Counted from the first letter of the stretch, positions 10,058 through 23,008 are shown. The stretch is DNA of 64,000 nt from Auanema rhodensis (GCA_964057225.1 OZ059898.1:11470001-11534000), one strand, 5' to 3'. Program-made: numbers and translations. Notes: generated from the letters alone by a model not told the origin.

Positions 10058-12756
10058 ATGCAGAATGAAGATAAAAATCGTGAATCTGAGAATACCAGTA
10101 GTGAGTTAAACATGTTCAGCATTTACCTTAATATTTTTTTCAGATGAAAAACCTAAAAGTAATGCAGACAAAAAAGCGAAAGTTTTTGATTTCGCTGCTA
10201 TGTTTGAAGAGAGCAAAAAAGTTTTTAAAATAATATTGTTCATTTCGTTTAATATAATGTTTAGACAGCTCTTCTCCGTAATGCCGAAGCTATAGAAAGA
10301 GCTGAGAAATTTCCAGTAAGATTTTTCTATATATATTGTTAATAATGTTACTATTTTCGGTGGAAAGTGTGTCTGCTGCTGATTCTGCTTCTGAATCTGT
10401 GTCTACATCTGCATTAGCGTCTGATAATGGTTAATTAATTTTTTTTCCGATTTTAATTTCTTTATATAGATGATGAAGATGATTTTATGCCACCTTTACC
10501 TCCAGGTTTTGTACCTGATAAGACAGTCATATCTGCGGTAAATTATTTTTTTTCTATTCTTTATTTATTTTTTATTAGAATTCGGATGATGAAGACAGTG
10601 ATTTTGAGGATTATACAGGAGAAGGAGTAAGTCTATCATTTGCCTTGTTTATATCATTAATCAATTCTAGATACCAATTGTGAAATTGATTCCCGCATCT
10701 TGTGAGGCGAATATGGCCCATGGGGATCGTCCGGTAATAGAGACGAATTTTCCTCTTTAACTTGTTTTTTTTTTCAGATATCTGCATTAAAATTCGAACC
10801 AAGTGGACAAAGGTTTGGTTCTGGAGGTGTGGACTATGCTCTAAAAGTTTTTGATTTTCAAAAAATGGATATGAGCTTAAGGCCAGATAAAGAACTTACA
10901 CCTGCTGAGTGGTAAGGTCTCCTGTTTGATGTACGATTTAAATGTTTTTTTTTTCAGCCATATTATTAATTCTGTTTCATTTTCCGCAAATGGAGAAAAT
11001 CTTCTTGTATGCAGTGGAGAAGCTATGGTTAAATTGCTAGATCGTACAGGAAAACAATGGGCCGAAACGGTTAAAGGTTTGCCGTTTCATTCGACTCTTT
11101 CATTCTGTTCTGCTTAGGAGATCAGTATCTCGTTGATATCGGAAATACTAAAGGACACACTGCTGCTGTGAATTGTGGTGTATGGAATCCCATTTCTAAA
11201 AATGAGTTTCTTACCTGCAGTGATGATGGGTATGTGAAACATAGAATTTGAACACATTTTTTGGTTTCAGAACTATTAGGTTTTGGAATTTAGACGATTA
11301 CAAAGTAATTACTAGATGTTTTAATAAGCATCTGAAGGTATTTTTTTATTTTTAAAACGTTCAATTGCTTCTATTTAAAGATTATAAAAGTGAAAAATGC
11401 TGGAGGAAAAAGAGCAATGCCTCAAACATGTTGTTATTCTCCGGACGGCAAAATGGTTGCTGCTGGTTGTGATGATGGCTCCCTGCAAATGTGGAAATAT
11501 GGAAGTTTATATGTAAGACAACAAATTCGTTTCTAGATCCTATCTTTCTTTTCAGGTTCATCCTAACTTTTTAGTGCGTAAAGCGCATAACGGTCCTGTA
11601 ACATCAATGTCTTTCTCTCATGACTCACAGAGAATAATTACAAGAGGATTAGATGATACATTAAAAGTTTGGTCTTTAAAAGATAAAACAAAACCTTTAC
11701 ATGTGATCAGCAACCTCGAAAACGCCTGGAAAAGGTGTGGAAGATTTTCAAAACTATTATTAAAAATTATTTTTTTAAGCACTGATTGCGGGTTTTCTCC
11801 AAGAGGCGAACTTTTTTATACCGGAACCTCATCCCCCAACAAGAACCTGCCTGGAAGTTTGTTGTTCTATAATTCGGAAACTTATGAATTAGTTTATAAA
11901 ATTGATTATCCAGGATTGGTAGGTTTTCAGTAGTTAAGTTTGAAGCTATTTTCAAATTATAGTCTGTACATCGTATTGATTGGCATCCAAAATTAAATCA
12001 GATCTTGGTAGGACTCAGTGATGGTACAATTAAGTATGTTTTTCATAGCACGTTTTTTCACTAATTTGTATTTTTTCCAGGCTCTACTACGACCAACAGA
12101 TGTCTGAAAAAGGAGTTCTTGGGTGTGTTACGAAGCCCATCAAGCGTAGCAGAGCATCAGAAGTCGTACGCGAGGAAATGGTGTTGTCACGTAATGTCTC
12201 TCTTCTTGTTCTTGTGAAACAAATAATATTTTCAGCGCTTACTTTGGAAATGTTCCAACCACGTGGTGAAGAAGGAGAAGAAAAAGAAGTTTCTGGATGG
12301 AGACTTCGGAAATACTTACGCATGCGCGATAACCAAATGCGACCAGAATTTCGTAAACCTGCTGATGTTCCTATGGATGGTCCTAGTGCCAACGGAAGAG
12401 GTACTTTATATTATTTGCTATTTTTACTCATCTTTATATCATTCCTAAAGTTGCTGCTTCTGGATCCACATTGCATTCTTATTTGGCTCGACAAATTGGT
12501 ACACAGCGTAACAAAGAATTCCTTCAAGATACCGACGTTCGAGCTAGTATTTTGCGTCATGCTGATGAGGTTGCTACTGAAATTAGTACTTAGCTCATGT
12601 ACCTATTCTTAGGCTGCCAAAAATCCACTCTATATTGATAAGGCTTATCGCAAGAATCAGCCCAAACCAATCTTTCAAGAAAAAACCACTGCTCCCGAAG
12701 AAGACGAGGAAGAGAAGGAGCTTCAACCTCTTTTCAAGATGCCTCGTCATGGATGA
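10058..12756 (+). CDS. WD-repeat protein 70 (WDR70) homologue
   Basis: Nineteen exons: 10058-10100, 10144-10220, 10265-10315, 10360-10429, 10470-10537, 10579-10626, 10671-10733, 10778-10911, 10958-11076, 11118-11229, 11271-11337, 11381-11512, 11556-11734, 11780-11918, 11963-12033, 12081-12190, 12236-12400, 12451-12569, 12613-12756; 636 residues, close to human WDR70 (654). N-terminus: charged, with the [10 protein letters not shown] start and acidic [14 protein letters not shown] segment. Residues ~145-480 carry WD repeats ([57 protein letters not shown]). The C-terminal third (MFQPR...[21 protein letters not shown]) is typical of WDR70. The family acts in the nucleus and is linked to DNA damage response and spliceosome-associated work. 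Exon 10360-10429 is needed for the frame but its acceptor is TTTTCG, not AG (see findings). An AATAAA follows at 12845. Confidence 0.9.
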
Positions 12757-12844
12757 TCTGCTTCATAAGATAAATTTTTTCGACGGGTCTTATTTCTCTG
12801 TATACGATGTTCGATACGATGTTGAGAATAATTTGCTGGAAAAT

Positions 12845-12850
12845 AATAAA
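12845..12850 (+). other. Polyadenylation signal AATAAA
   Basis: AATAAA about 90 bases after the WDR70 stop codon; fits as its polyadenylation signal. Confidence 0.5.
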
Positions 12851-13016
12851 TTATTTATCAAAATCTCTTACCATTACTACTAGATTGAAGAAAAAGTGAA
12901 ATTTCATGGAAAATATATTATATGATTCATTTCACTTGCAATGAAGTAAAGTAAAACGTATGAACAACTTCAGAAAACAATTCATCGAATCTCACCTTCA
13001 TTTAAAAAATAGTTGG

Positions 13017-13162
13017 CACGCATATCTCCTACGGCGCAACAAACCATATTGAATTTTAAATTACACTGACATTATAGCAATAAAACGTATATGACGACAA
13101 ACTGGGTCCTTCTGATTTAATTGATGCATAGGAAGCATTCAAACTGCTCTGATGCGTATTTG
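13017..13162 (+). repeat. Diverged direct repeat, copy 1
   Basis: Copy one of a two-copy direct repeat. The strongly conserved core (13076-13162) begins AGCAATAAAACGTATATGA and runs through ACTGGGTCCTTCTGA to CTGCTCTGATGCGTATTTG. A weaker similarity extends left to an ACGCATATC motif at about 13018. The second copy starts about 343 bases further on. Confidence 0.75.
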
Positions 13163-13359
13163 CTAAAAATTGAAAGTAAAGTAATAGCTGTAAGCTTGCT
13201 TGGATATTTTGAACGATCACCGAAAAGTTTTAATTTAAAATACAAAACAGAAAATTCAATGAAATGTCCATATTTTTCTTTTTTTTGTAAAGTTAGAATC
13301 CTGCACTACCTTAAGAAATTACTTTCTCACCTTTATATATGAAACCAAATCCAGTTTTC

Positions 13360-13506
13360 TCACGCATATCGGATACGACACAGCTATCAGCGTTGTTTTT
13401 GAAATGAGTTTTCCTTTTCAGCAATAAAACGTATATGAAGAGAAACTGGGTCCTTCTGAATCTGTTGATGCATTGAAAGCACTCTAACTGCTCTGATGCG
13501 TATTTG
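13360..13506 (+). repeat. Diverged direct repeat, copy 2
   Basis: Copy two; core 13420-13506, with about a dozen substitutions against copy one over 87 bases and no evident large gaps. The left arm again carries an ACGCATATC motif (about 13361) at the same distance from the core. Function unknown; a local tandem duplication is the simplest reading. Confidence 0.75.
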
Positions 13507-13630
13507 TTATTGCTTTGAGTTACATGTTTTTTTTCTAGAAACCTATCTGTAGATTTGTATGATAGTATTTTTGTATTCGTAGTTTGGTATTGCTTGTGAC
13601 TTACCTATAGCGTGTAATGTAATACGATCA

Positions 13631-14030
13631 GTGATAAATCAAGAATTTGAAGCTGAAGGTATTATCTTGTTTCTTTTTTTGTTTTCTAAAATGATTAAAA
13701 TATATCATTGCAGGCGTTTAATAAAAGAACAACAAAGATTACAAAAACTAATAATTATTTCCTATTTTCGTCAATTAACTGATCGTCAACTTGATGAAGG
13801 TTTAGAATTTACTAATGTTTTTGATTATATGTTACTGTAAATGTACGATATTCAAAGGCACATCATCATTGAATTATTTTTCATTTTCTGTTGACGTTTC
13901 ACGTCAACCGGTCGTTTTCTGCTCAATCTCTTCAACTGATTCGAAAAATTGCAAACTTCTGAACGGTTGTAATAACATTGAGATGTATTTTGAAAAGGTC
14001 TTCTTTATTGAATATCCAGGTAGGAATTTT
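13631..14030 (+). other. Weak coding-like segment
   Basis: Two overlapping plus-strand frames (13631-13840 and 13815-14090) include a charged stretch with KEQQRLQKL and DRQLDEGLEF, and a later stretch ending at a good GTAGG donor (about 14020). A GTATT donor at 13660 and a TTGCAG acceptor at 13708-13713 frame a plausible 54-base intron, but the reading phases on the two sides do not join. A perfect 8-bp inverted repeat (GTTGACGT, 3-base spacer, ACGTCAAC) lies at 13890-13908. Could be a decayed gene or chance. Confidence 0.12.
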
Positions 14031-15914
14031 TTAATTTTCATAACGTTCTCTGTTTTAACACTTAAAAACTGGTATTGCCCTTATTACTAATGTTTTTTAC
14101 TGTTTTTTTAAATAGTGTGCGTCTTCTAACTGTGGAAATATACTCAAATGTTACTTATTTTGGCTTCTTTTCCGATATAGTTTGTTATATTTCGTTATAT
14201 TCACGGAAACCAGTCGAAAAATTGGTAAAAAGTCTATTGAAAAAAGCTAGTTAGCTGCAGGATCAGAATGATTGACCTACGATGTCTGGATGAAGCAGTT
14301 GAGAGTGAGCATTCTAATGTTTTGGGATAATACGTTATCCTTATCATATGAAGTGCTACATGTATCACACATTCAGTAATTCGAATGTTTTTTTATTTCT
14401 TCTTCCTTTTCTCTACATCTCACTTTTCCACCCTACTTTCCCTGTCTCACGTTTTGTTCTCTATACACCAAATCTCTTTTACCCCGGTCCCTCTCTTGCA
14501 TGTCGCTATCTCACTGCACTGTCTTAGTCTTCGTCCTTTTTCTTCTAAGTCTCCGTCTTCGTCTATGTGTTGCCTGTCTGGTAAACCTGTCTTCATCTAA
14601 CTGGGACCTCAGGCAGAAATACCAGCAACTGCCGCCCTTCTTCTGCCTGCCAACACTATCATCACCATAGTCATCATTATTCTACCACCTTCATCACTAT
14701 AACTGTCATTTATATTTCTGATGGCCTTTTTTTGTCATTTCACTTGTTAGTTCTTTTCCTTTTCTAAACATCATGAACTTAATCTGATCTTCTACGGTAT
14801 TTATGTTTACCTATCTATAGCTTTCATACATTCTACTCGATTACTTGAATAAAGTTTTGAACTTTTTCTCGACAATTATCGAAAAGTTTGCGGTTTTTCA
14901 TCCGCCTGGTTCAACTCCTTTTGCTTAACATGTTTCGAACATTGTTTCTATCTCTCAGGACTGAAAAATTCCATCATGATCAAAATCAAAATTGTGTCCG
15001 TTCACTGTATTACTATGAAGCAGACAGCATATGATTTCTGGGGAAATATATGCTTTCATTTCTATTAGTGTTCTTAAAGATAGAAAGAAATAGATATATG
15101 TATATATAAAGAGATAAAGAGAGAGAGAAAATGTAAAAGATAAAGAGAGATAAAAAGATATTCAGCCGGCGATAATGAATTAAAGAGGGTAAGAGTAAGA
15201 GAGAAAAATGAGAGAGATAGAGAAAAAGAGAGAGAGGGGAAGGGAGGGAATGATGACTAGATAAATTGAGAGATTTTAGGAGAAACATAGGAAAGTTATT
15301 GATATAGAGGATCATAGATAGAAAGAAAGGAGTTGTCAGATGAAAGAAAAATAGAAATGGCATATAAATGCAATAGAAATGATTTAAGTCCATCATATTC
15401 AGAATCAAATCGGTAGGTAGCTTATTCTTACACTCATCGATAAAGGTTATGACCTGGAGACAGCCGACAATCATTGCTAGGTGTCATTACCCACCTTCTG
15501 TTCAACTGCTTTTCAAAACTTTCCACTCAAATGTTTTGATCATCAACCATTTTCGATGTGAAGCCTGATGTTTATCATCAATTTTCAGGCCAATTGAAGC
15601 CCATTTCCTCTCCTAATATCAGCTTTGCATCGACTCATGAAACAGACTTCTCCTGAAAATATTCTCTATGACTCATTTCGGGCATATCTTGAAAGCGTTC
15701 TCTATCAATTTCTTCTGTTCACGTATATCTTTTATTTTGTTTTTAACTTTGAAAATTTGACCTTTTTGGAATATTCTTCTTAATTTTTCATTTTCACGAT
15801 AATTTTAATTTCTGAATATCCCGCCTTCTTTTTCTTCGTACATACATGCATACACATGATCCTAGTAAATATTTATTGTTCACGCTGTAATGAGTAAACA
15901 AGTATCAAGCGTCC

Positions 15915-15916
<2 letters not shown>

Positions 15917-15961
<45 letters not shown>
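15917..15961 (+). repeat. (CT)n microsatellite
   Basis: About 22 uninterrupted CT units, followed by further T/C-rich sequence to about 16008. Confidence 0.95.
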
Positions 15962-15966
<5 letters not shown>

Positions 15967-18900
15967 TTTTTCTCTCTCTTTCTTTCTACCCCTCCCCCTC
16001 TGTCTCTCACCATATGAGAGAAATTTTTATGAAATCATATCATTGAGTCAGTTTTAACCGAAGGTTTGAGCATCTCAAGTTGGAATCTCAATGCAAAACT
16101 TTTGTAATAAATATTGTTTGATCGTTTTTGTTCTCTTTCTCATGTATCATAGATTAAAAAAAAGCTTTGATTCGTCCTTTTCCCCTTATGCTATGTGTAA
16201 ATTTGGGACAAAACAATCAGATTAGCTCTAATCGACTCGAACCAAAAAAAATTTAATCATATTCCCACTGTTTCTCAATGATCTCTCCGATAAAGTGCCG
16301 ACGGTATATTATTGAATAATCTTATTAAAATGCGGGATGTCGTCTTAATTAATGTTTATCAGCTTAATCACACAGTGTGAGATCAAAAACAAAACTGTGT
16401 GAAAAAGAGAGTTTAAAAAGAAGAGAAAAAATATAAGAGGGAATAGAGAGAGATGGAGATAGAGGGAGAGACAGCGAGATAAAGTAGAACCAAAGATATC
16501 TTATTGTCTTTGTCAGAGGAAAGGAAAAGAGAGCTCAAACGGAAACGGATGTATCGATCAATATGATATGATTTCTCCGTCTTTTTCTGCAGAAAGAACA
16601 GGAGAAAAATATGAAACCCTGTCCAGTTTCAATCGATTTGAAATAGGAAAGCAGAGGGCGAGTGACCTCTGTAATTTATCAGAGTCAGGCTCGTCAAGAC
16701 TTCTTGTAGCTTCATCTAATCCTTACATCTCTAGCTCTACTATAACTGCTGCATCACTGAATCTTAACTCCTCTCTTGTCATCATGTAGCTTAATCACAT
16801 TACACTTAACTATTCGAACCTTGAATAAACAAAACGTTTTTTTTTTAGCAAGTAATATACTATATGATTCTTTTGCTTCTATCAGAGCTATAACTGAAAG
16901 TCTAGAACTTATGTTTATATGTTTGTGTGTGTGTGTGAGAGAGCGAGAGACGAAATAGGCTCAATATGCTTTGTGAAGCTCCACATCTGTTGCTGTTGAA
17001 GTGTCGTTTCTTCTATTTTCAGAAGCAAAAATAGGTCTTCGACGTTACTTTCATCAACAACTCATTCGTTTTATCCTCAGGCACTTCAAGATGATTATTC
17101 AATCCATAACTTACACATTCCTCTAGCTCAAATTTAAAGGTTTTTCTTATTCCATTGATCATTCTGATTGAGTAGAATGTCCTAGACATTTGTGCAAATA
17201 AGTGAATATTTGGCAGAAAATGTGTTTTTTTTTTGGAGGTTCATCAACCGATGTAACAAGCTCCAATCAGTTGGACTTTACGGACATGCCATGATGTCTG
17301 GCAAACTAAGGTGTTTCCTTCGCCATCTAAATATTATAGAAAGGTTTCTATTATGAACTTTTTGCTATTGATTAGCTTTTAATCATTTTAGTACACAACT
17401 AACTAAGTCTTATAAAATGATAAAAAGATAAATATGCCATGACTATCCAATATTTTAAATTTATTATTCTGTTTATTTCTGCACTTTTGACTTATTTTCA
17501 TGAATTTTCTCCATTTTCGGTTGCTTGCGTGCTGACCTTATAACAGAGATCCTTGCTGTATTTTGACAGTATGTGGTCCAGATTGAACTCAAGAGAAAAA
17601 AAAAGAAAACTGACAGATGCTGTGTGGAATGGATTAGAGTGGATGTATCTTAAGCCTTCTATAGCGGATGGGCTTAGGAACAGGTGAATGAATGAACCAG
17701 TAAACATGAAGAAAAGTAGAAGGACAATTGGAAGAATGAAATGAAGAAGTTTTTCCTCAATATTTTGAAAGCGGTTATGTCGTTGAGGTATGAGGCTTAA
17801 TACCTTGGGCACCATAACGAAATGTGAGGCTTCGGTGATGAGAGGTGTGAGAAAGGCAATATAGGGGGTAGAAAGGAGGAGAAAAGGATGACAGATAACA
17901 ATACAAGTCAGAATAAAGAAAGAGAAGGGAGAGAGAGAAACAGAGAGAGAAAGAAAGAGAGAGAGAGACCAAAGAAGCGGAAGAAAGCGTGAAATAATTG
18001 TGCGAAAGCAAAGTTAGAAGAACAAATTATAAACAGAAAGAATAGCAATGCATCGGTGAAAATGAAGATGGTCGAGGATTTGAAGAAGATATGGAAAGTA
18101 GTTGGAATAAAGAAAGAAAATGAAGTTGTTGCAAGAGAGAGAGAGAGATATTGAGAGAGAAAAGAACACATTTGTCCGCAACCAACTAGCTATCCTCCCT
18201 TGCATTTCGTCTTATTCGGCTGTCCATTTTTGGTCATATGCATATTGCCTGAGAGAGATAGAGAATGAATGAATATGGTGAGCGACTTGAAGTTTTTTCA
18301 GCTATTTCAATCACATGTTTATATGTTTCTCTAGTTTCATCTTAAGAAATGAGCATATTTCCGTACATATTCACTGTTCTAACAGTTGGCATATGTATAT
18401 CTTAATATTCCATGAAGTCATAATGCTTCTCACTCTCTATCTTTCTCATCCTTTCTCTTTATTTTCTTTTCTTTTTTTCTTTTTAATTCATTCTTTCTAT
18501 TTGTGTATAGAAACTATCTTTCTCCTGATTTGTTCAATGAGACTATCAACGTCTTGATCTATCAATGATTGTGATACATAAGTTTGAACACGATTCAAGA
18601 TTGATCTTCTCTCCAACTTAATCTCCAACTCTCTTAACAGCTTCCCTCATTTAATTTCTCGTTCGAGTGATGTTTCTCTATTAATTTTCTCGACCAGCTG
18701 ACATGACGGTCATTGTGTGTTTCGAAAAAGAGCTTCCCAAATGTCCAGTTCTCGTTCGTTTTTGTTGTTTCTTGCTATATCATAGGCAAATTCTTTATGT
18801 TCCATGCAGTATTTATTATTTATTTTCTCCAGTATTAACAAACAGCAGCCAACAAACTACGGAGCCTATTTTAATTTTTTCTTCTCCACTTAAGGATATA

Positions 18901-19039
18901 TTTCGCTTTTCTAACAGCCTACTTCAGTTTATAACTCATGTATTATGTTATTTAATTTATTTTATCTTTTCTAAACAAAAATGCTTCATTAGTAATACGA
19001 AAGAATAATCATTTTCTGATATTTTCAAATTATTTCATT

Positions 19040-19085
19040 TATCTCTCTCTCTCTTCCCCCCCCCCCTTCTCTCTCTCTCTCTCTT
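19040..19085 (+). repeat. (CT)n microsatellite interrupted by a C-tract
   Basis: TCTCTC units flank an 11-base run of C at 19056-19066. On the minus strand this is a G-tract inside a GA repeat. Confidence 0.9.
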
Positions 19086-19779
19086 TGTATTGGTTTCATG
19101 TGTTTTGCAATTGATAAATCAGTCAATCTGCAATTGAAGTAGAGAATTGAATGGACACCAACTCTCTGATATATATAGAAGCTTAATAAACATTTATGGT
19201 TTATGATTCAATACCAATGATTTGTATGTATGTCTGTTGTCCCTTCCATCTTACCACTATCTAATGCATTCACTTGCTTTCTCTTTATCTCTTCATCTCT
19301 TACAATCTTTTTTCTACAAACTTTTTCTCTAAGTTACGTATTCACATAGTTATTAAGCATTTCTACTGAATATGTGATTTAAAAATTTTACGTGAATTTA
19401 TTATTTTTTTTCTCCGCAATGTTCATATACACGACTGCATCTCTCACATCGGCTTGCTCGCATATAGTCTGTCTTGAGCAATAAGCTTTCTGTTTAGACT
19501 TCATAAATCGTGAGTTCGTAAGTGAACAGAAGAATGAGAAACAGAGCAGAAAAACGCTGTCCATTTTTCTATCTCTACTTTATTGTTTTATTAAATTGAA
19601 AAACATACTGAAAAGGTTATTTAATCGCTTTTCCAATCATTTTGTCAACGATATGCAAGCCTTTTCTCGTGCTTCTATCAATTGCAAATGGCTTGAACGC
19701 TTTTGATCAATTGTTTTTCTCAGATTTCTAAACTATCTTCAAGAGATTTGTGTATTGAATGACTAATTGAATAAGTGAA

Positions 19780-19905
<126 letters not shown>

Positions 19906-21059
19906 AAAAAGAGAACTTTATGTATCATCAGGATAGTTTTCAAGATCTCCATATAGATGATGAGCAATCAACACTCATTTCTCTTTAATGAGCATTATTA
20001 TGAGCCATATGCAAAATGGTATAATGAGTCTGTATATATAACATATAGATTTATAAATCTTCTGATCTATCTATATAGTTTGCTAGCAAGCATTTATCTA
20101 TTTTGTCCTTTGTCCTTTTTCGATCTTCCATATGCTGAAACATGTGATCATATGCACGTGATGCAAACCTCTGACACTATGTTAACCACATCATCATTGT
20201 CGTTATGTCGTTGTACTGCATTGTCTAACAATGTACTCATTCATATACATCAATAGTTGGCAAAGTTCAAAGGTTTTATTGAATTAACAGCATTATTTGT
20301 TCAAATAATTACTAAATAAGTCTGAGTATTATATTGAAAAAAGAAGAGGAAATGAAAAGAAACAAGAAGAAGACGAAGAAGAAAAGGAATAGTAATGCTT
20401 CATATTAATATCGAAACTTAATATGTATGTATATTTGTAATGTAAAATCCAGATTTCAAATAGAACATTACTGGTCATGAGAGGATGGAAGAGGAACAGC
20501 AGTTTTTATGCCCACTCGTTACAAGTTAATAACTAGTTAGAACTTACACATATGTTGCTGGACCCTTGGACATTGAATGCTGAACCAATTTCTCCCCCCA
20601 TGCAACCATATTTCTATGAAATTATACCTAGTTTGGCGTATTGTTTTCTTTAAATCTTTTATCTTTTGCTGTTTGATAACATTCAACAGCTCGTATTCTA
20701 TATTATTTTAAAAATAAATTATGTTAATTTACAAGTATGTCTCACGTGCGTGTAGTGATGAGAATAGTACGCATTTCCATTATGGCATATGCAAGTGCAT
20801 AGAGCGGTTGTATTTCTCTCACTCGTCTTGTGCTACTTCATTCGCATCTGCCTATTACTCTACCTCGCTCTAACGTACTTTCTCTCCTTCTATGCATTCT
20901 CTTTAACACAATTTTTCTAGTGAACTAGATATGTCTATGAATGTACATATAATTTGGCTAAATAGATTTTGCTGTAAATCTGTCTGGAAGGTTAAACACA
21001 AAAGAAAACATCATCCATAATCTACATATGTGTGCATACAGGCGAATAATTACTCCTAA

Positions 21060-21213
21060 CTTGATGTATTTCCAATTAGCTGACGTTTTTTCGTCGCATC
21101 TTTGCAAGTTGTATGAGTTGAGTTTGTGTTGTGGCAAGGCTCCTGATGAGATTGATGACATCAAGATCATCTTACACACCCCTGCCCCACCTGCATATAG
21201 ATTCTCACAATGA
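21060..21213. other. Coding-like island open on both strands
   Basis: This ~150-bp patch has more G and C than its surroundings and is open on both strands. On the plus strand, a TTCCAATTAG acceptor (21071-21080) leads to a frame with CCGKAPDEIDDIKIIL and a TGA at 21211-21213. On the minus strand, a TATATGCAG acceptor leads to a frame with SSGALPQHKLNSYNLQRC and a GT donor near 21055. Either could be a true exon of a gene with long introns. No domain could be named with confidence. Confidence 0.2.
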
Positions 21214-21850
21214 TTGTTTGTTTTGTTGTATGCCAGACTGCTTTCCATCTGTTCATCTCATCATATATGGACTATGTACTAGAGTTGACTGTGCTTCAAT
21301 AGAAGATCAAGGTACATCTTTCTTTCGACAATCATGTAGCTTATAAGCAATAGTCACCTCATTGTACTTTGTTAACTTTCACTCCATATGTCCTCTCATT
21401 CTTTTTGCGTTTCATGTCCTTTTTTACTCCACCCAACTTGATGAAGTGCTAAAATCCAAGTTCTGTTCTTCTAGGTCATACAGCTTCTTTATTCTGTTCA
21501 CATGTTCCAGAAGAAGTTTGTTCTTTTTCTATATATTTGTTTCAATTTTTTTCGGAAATAGAAGTTTGAATGTTGGATACTCATCAAGCTTTATTTCATT
21601 TATTGTCGCCTCGGTGTCATCTTACAACTTAGAATTTACTATGCATATAGTAAAAGAGATTTATCATTTCTTTTTCTTCTTTTCTCTCTTATATGATATA
21701 TATCTATATATCTATCTAACTATATATATATTTGAATATACTTAAATATCATTTTATTTGAACAGAAATTTAAAAAATAATTCTATTTTTCCTTTCTATT
21801 CAACTGGAATTACATATGTATATCACGTTATACATTCACATTATTTTATT

Positions 21851-21870
21851 TATCTATCTATCTATCTATC
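21851..21870 (+). repeat. (TATC)n microsatellite
   Basis: Five TATC units in a row. Confidence 0.9.
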
Positions 21871-22635
21871 CATGTATGCTCGATTCACATTTCGCTTTGT
21901 TCAAATCAAAATATATCTGTTTTGGATAAATTTTTTTGAGCTGCTATTGAAGAAAGCAACATTTCTGCATTGACATCTGATCATTTTTCTTCAATTTAAC
22001 TGTTAATTTTCCAATTAACTTCTCCTTATTTTCTTCTTCTAGCTCATATTGGCTTTATCTTAACCCTGCTTTGCAATTCCCTTAGCTATGTAGCTTTCAA
22101 GATAGAGATTCATACAACAATCAGTCTTCGATGGCTTCCCGCCCTCCTGACCGCAACTAATTAGCTGATGACCCTTCCACTATATTCAGCATTCTCTCAC
22201 TAACTTCATCTTGTTTCTTGTGTAAATGACTTTAAATCTCGAAATTGTTATTACATATTCTACGTTATTTCCTTTTTTAACGTCTATTTTCTGTTTACAA
22301 TAGAGAAAAAAGGTTGGAAAAGCCATTATAGTCCATGGAAAAAACGAAAGATAACAATACACTCTTCGTCACATAACATCAATTTGAACTTTTTCTTAAT
22401 TTTTGAGGATAATTTAATATTTTCATTAATAATATTGCATATTTTACTATTTATAGTAAAAAATGTGTCTATTAGAATTGTTTTTCCACTTTATTTTTCT
22501 CATGTATAATTAAAAGTTCGACTGGGAGCAGTTTGATTGACTAAGTCGTGTTTCAATTTCTTTTTTTTTTGTTATAATCTTTGAAAGAAAAATGATATCA
22601 ACTGATAAACACTAGGAACTCATCTCAATGCCAAT

Positions 22636-22682
22636 AACGAAAAGCTAGATTAAGGACTTTTCGTCCTAAATCTTTATCGTTG
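22636..22682. repeat. Imperfect hairpin
   Basis: An inverted repeat of about 20 bases per arm: AACGA...AGGAC on the left and GTCCT...TCGTT on the right, with a short loop (TTTTC). A few mismatches and a small bulge occur in the stem. It lies 107 bases before a much longer hairpin. Confidence 0.6.
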
Positions 22683-22788
22683 AAATATATAAAAAGCTGA
22701 AAATTTTTTGAGAGCGTCAGCTATTTGATGGACAGGTTGATTGGTATATTCTATGTTTGATTGTCTGTTACATTGGTTTCAGGATAGT

Positions 22789-23008
22789 TGAGATACAACA
22801 TCGATTTCTCTGCTTTAGCACAGCTCTCAAATACTTTTTTGTTTCAAACATATCATTTTGAATATTCCCTTATCTTCGTGATTAGGCCCAATGTTTTCTT
22901 CGTTTTTGTCTTTTAAAAAACTGAAACGATATATGTTTTTTTTTATATTTTTGAAACAAAAAGTTATTGAGAGCTGTGCTAAAGCAGAGAAATCAATGTT
23001 GTATCTCA
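22789..23008. repeat. Long inverted repeat (60-bp arms)
   Basis: Left arm 22789-22848 begins TGAGATACAACATCGATTTC; the right arm 22950-23008 is its reverse complement with only a handful of differences. The loop is about 100 bases and AT-rich. The pairing seen directly covers about 56 of 60 positions, enough for a stable RNA or DNA hairpin. It could be a small palindromic (MITE-like) element or the gene for a long double-stranded RNA precursor; no open frame spans it. Confidence 0.85.

Noticed and set aside
12087-12392. 101-codon minus-strand frame
   Set aside because: Lies opposite well-supported WDR70 exons.
15013-15474. 153-codon minus-strand frame rich in Leu/Ser/Phe with apparent membrane segments
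   Set aside because: Composition comes directly from the GA-rich tract on the plus strand; no splice or start support.
17908-18205. Minus-strand hydrophobic frames resembling multi-pass proteins
   Set aside because: Produced by purine-rich plus-strand DNA; frames overlap each other.
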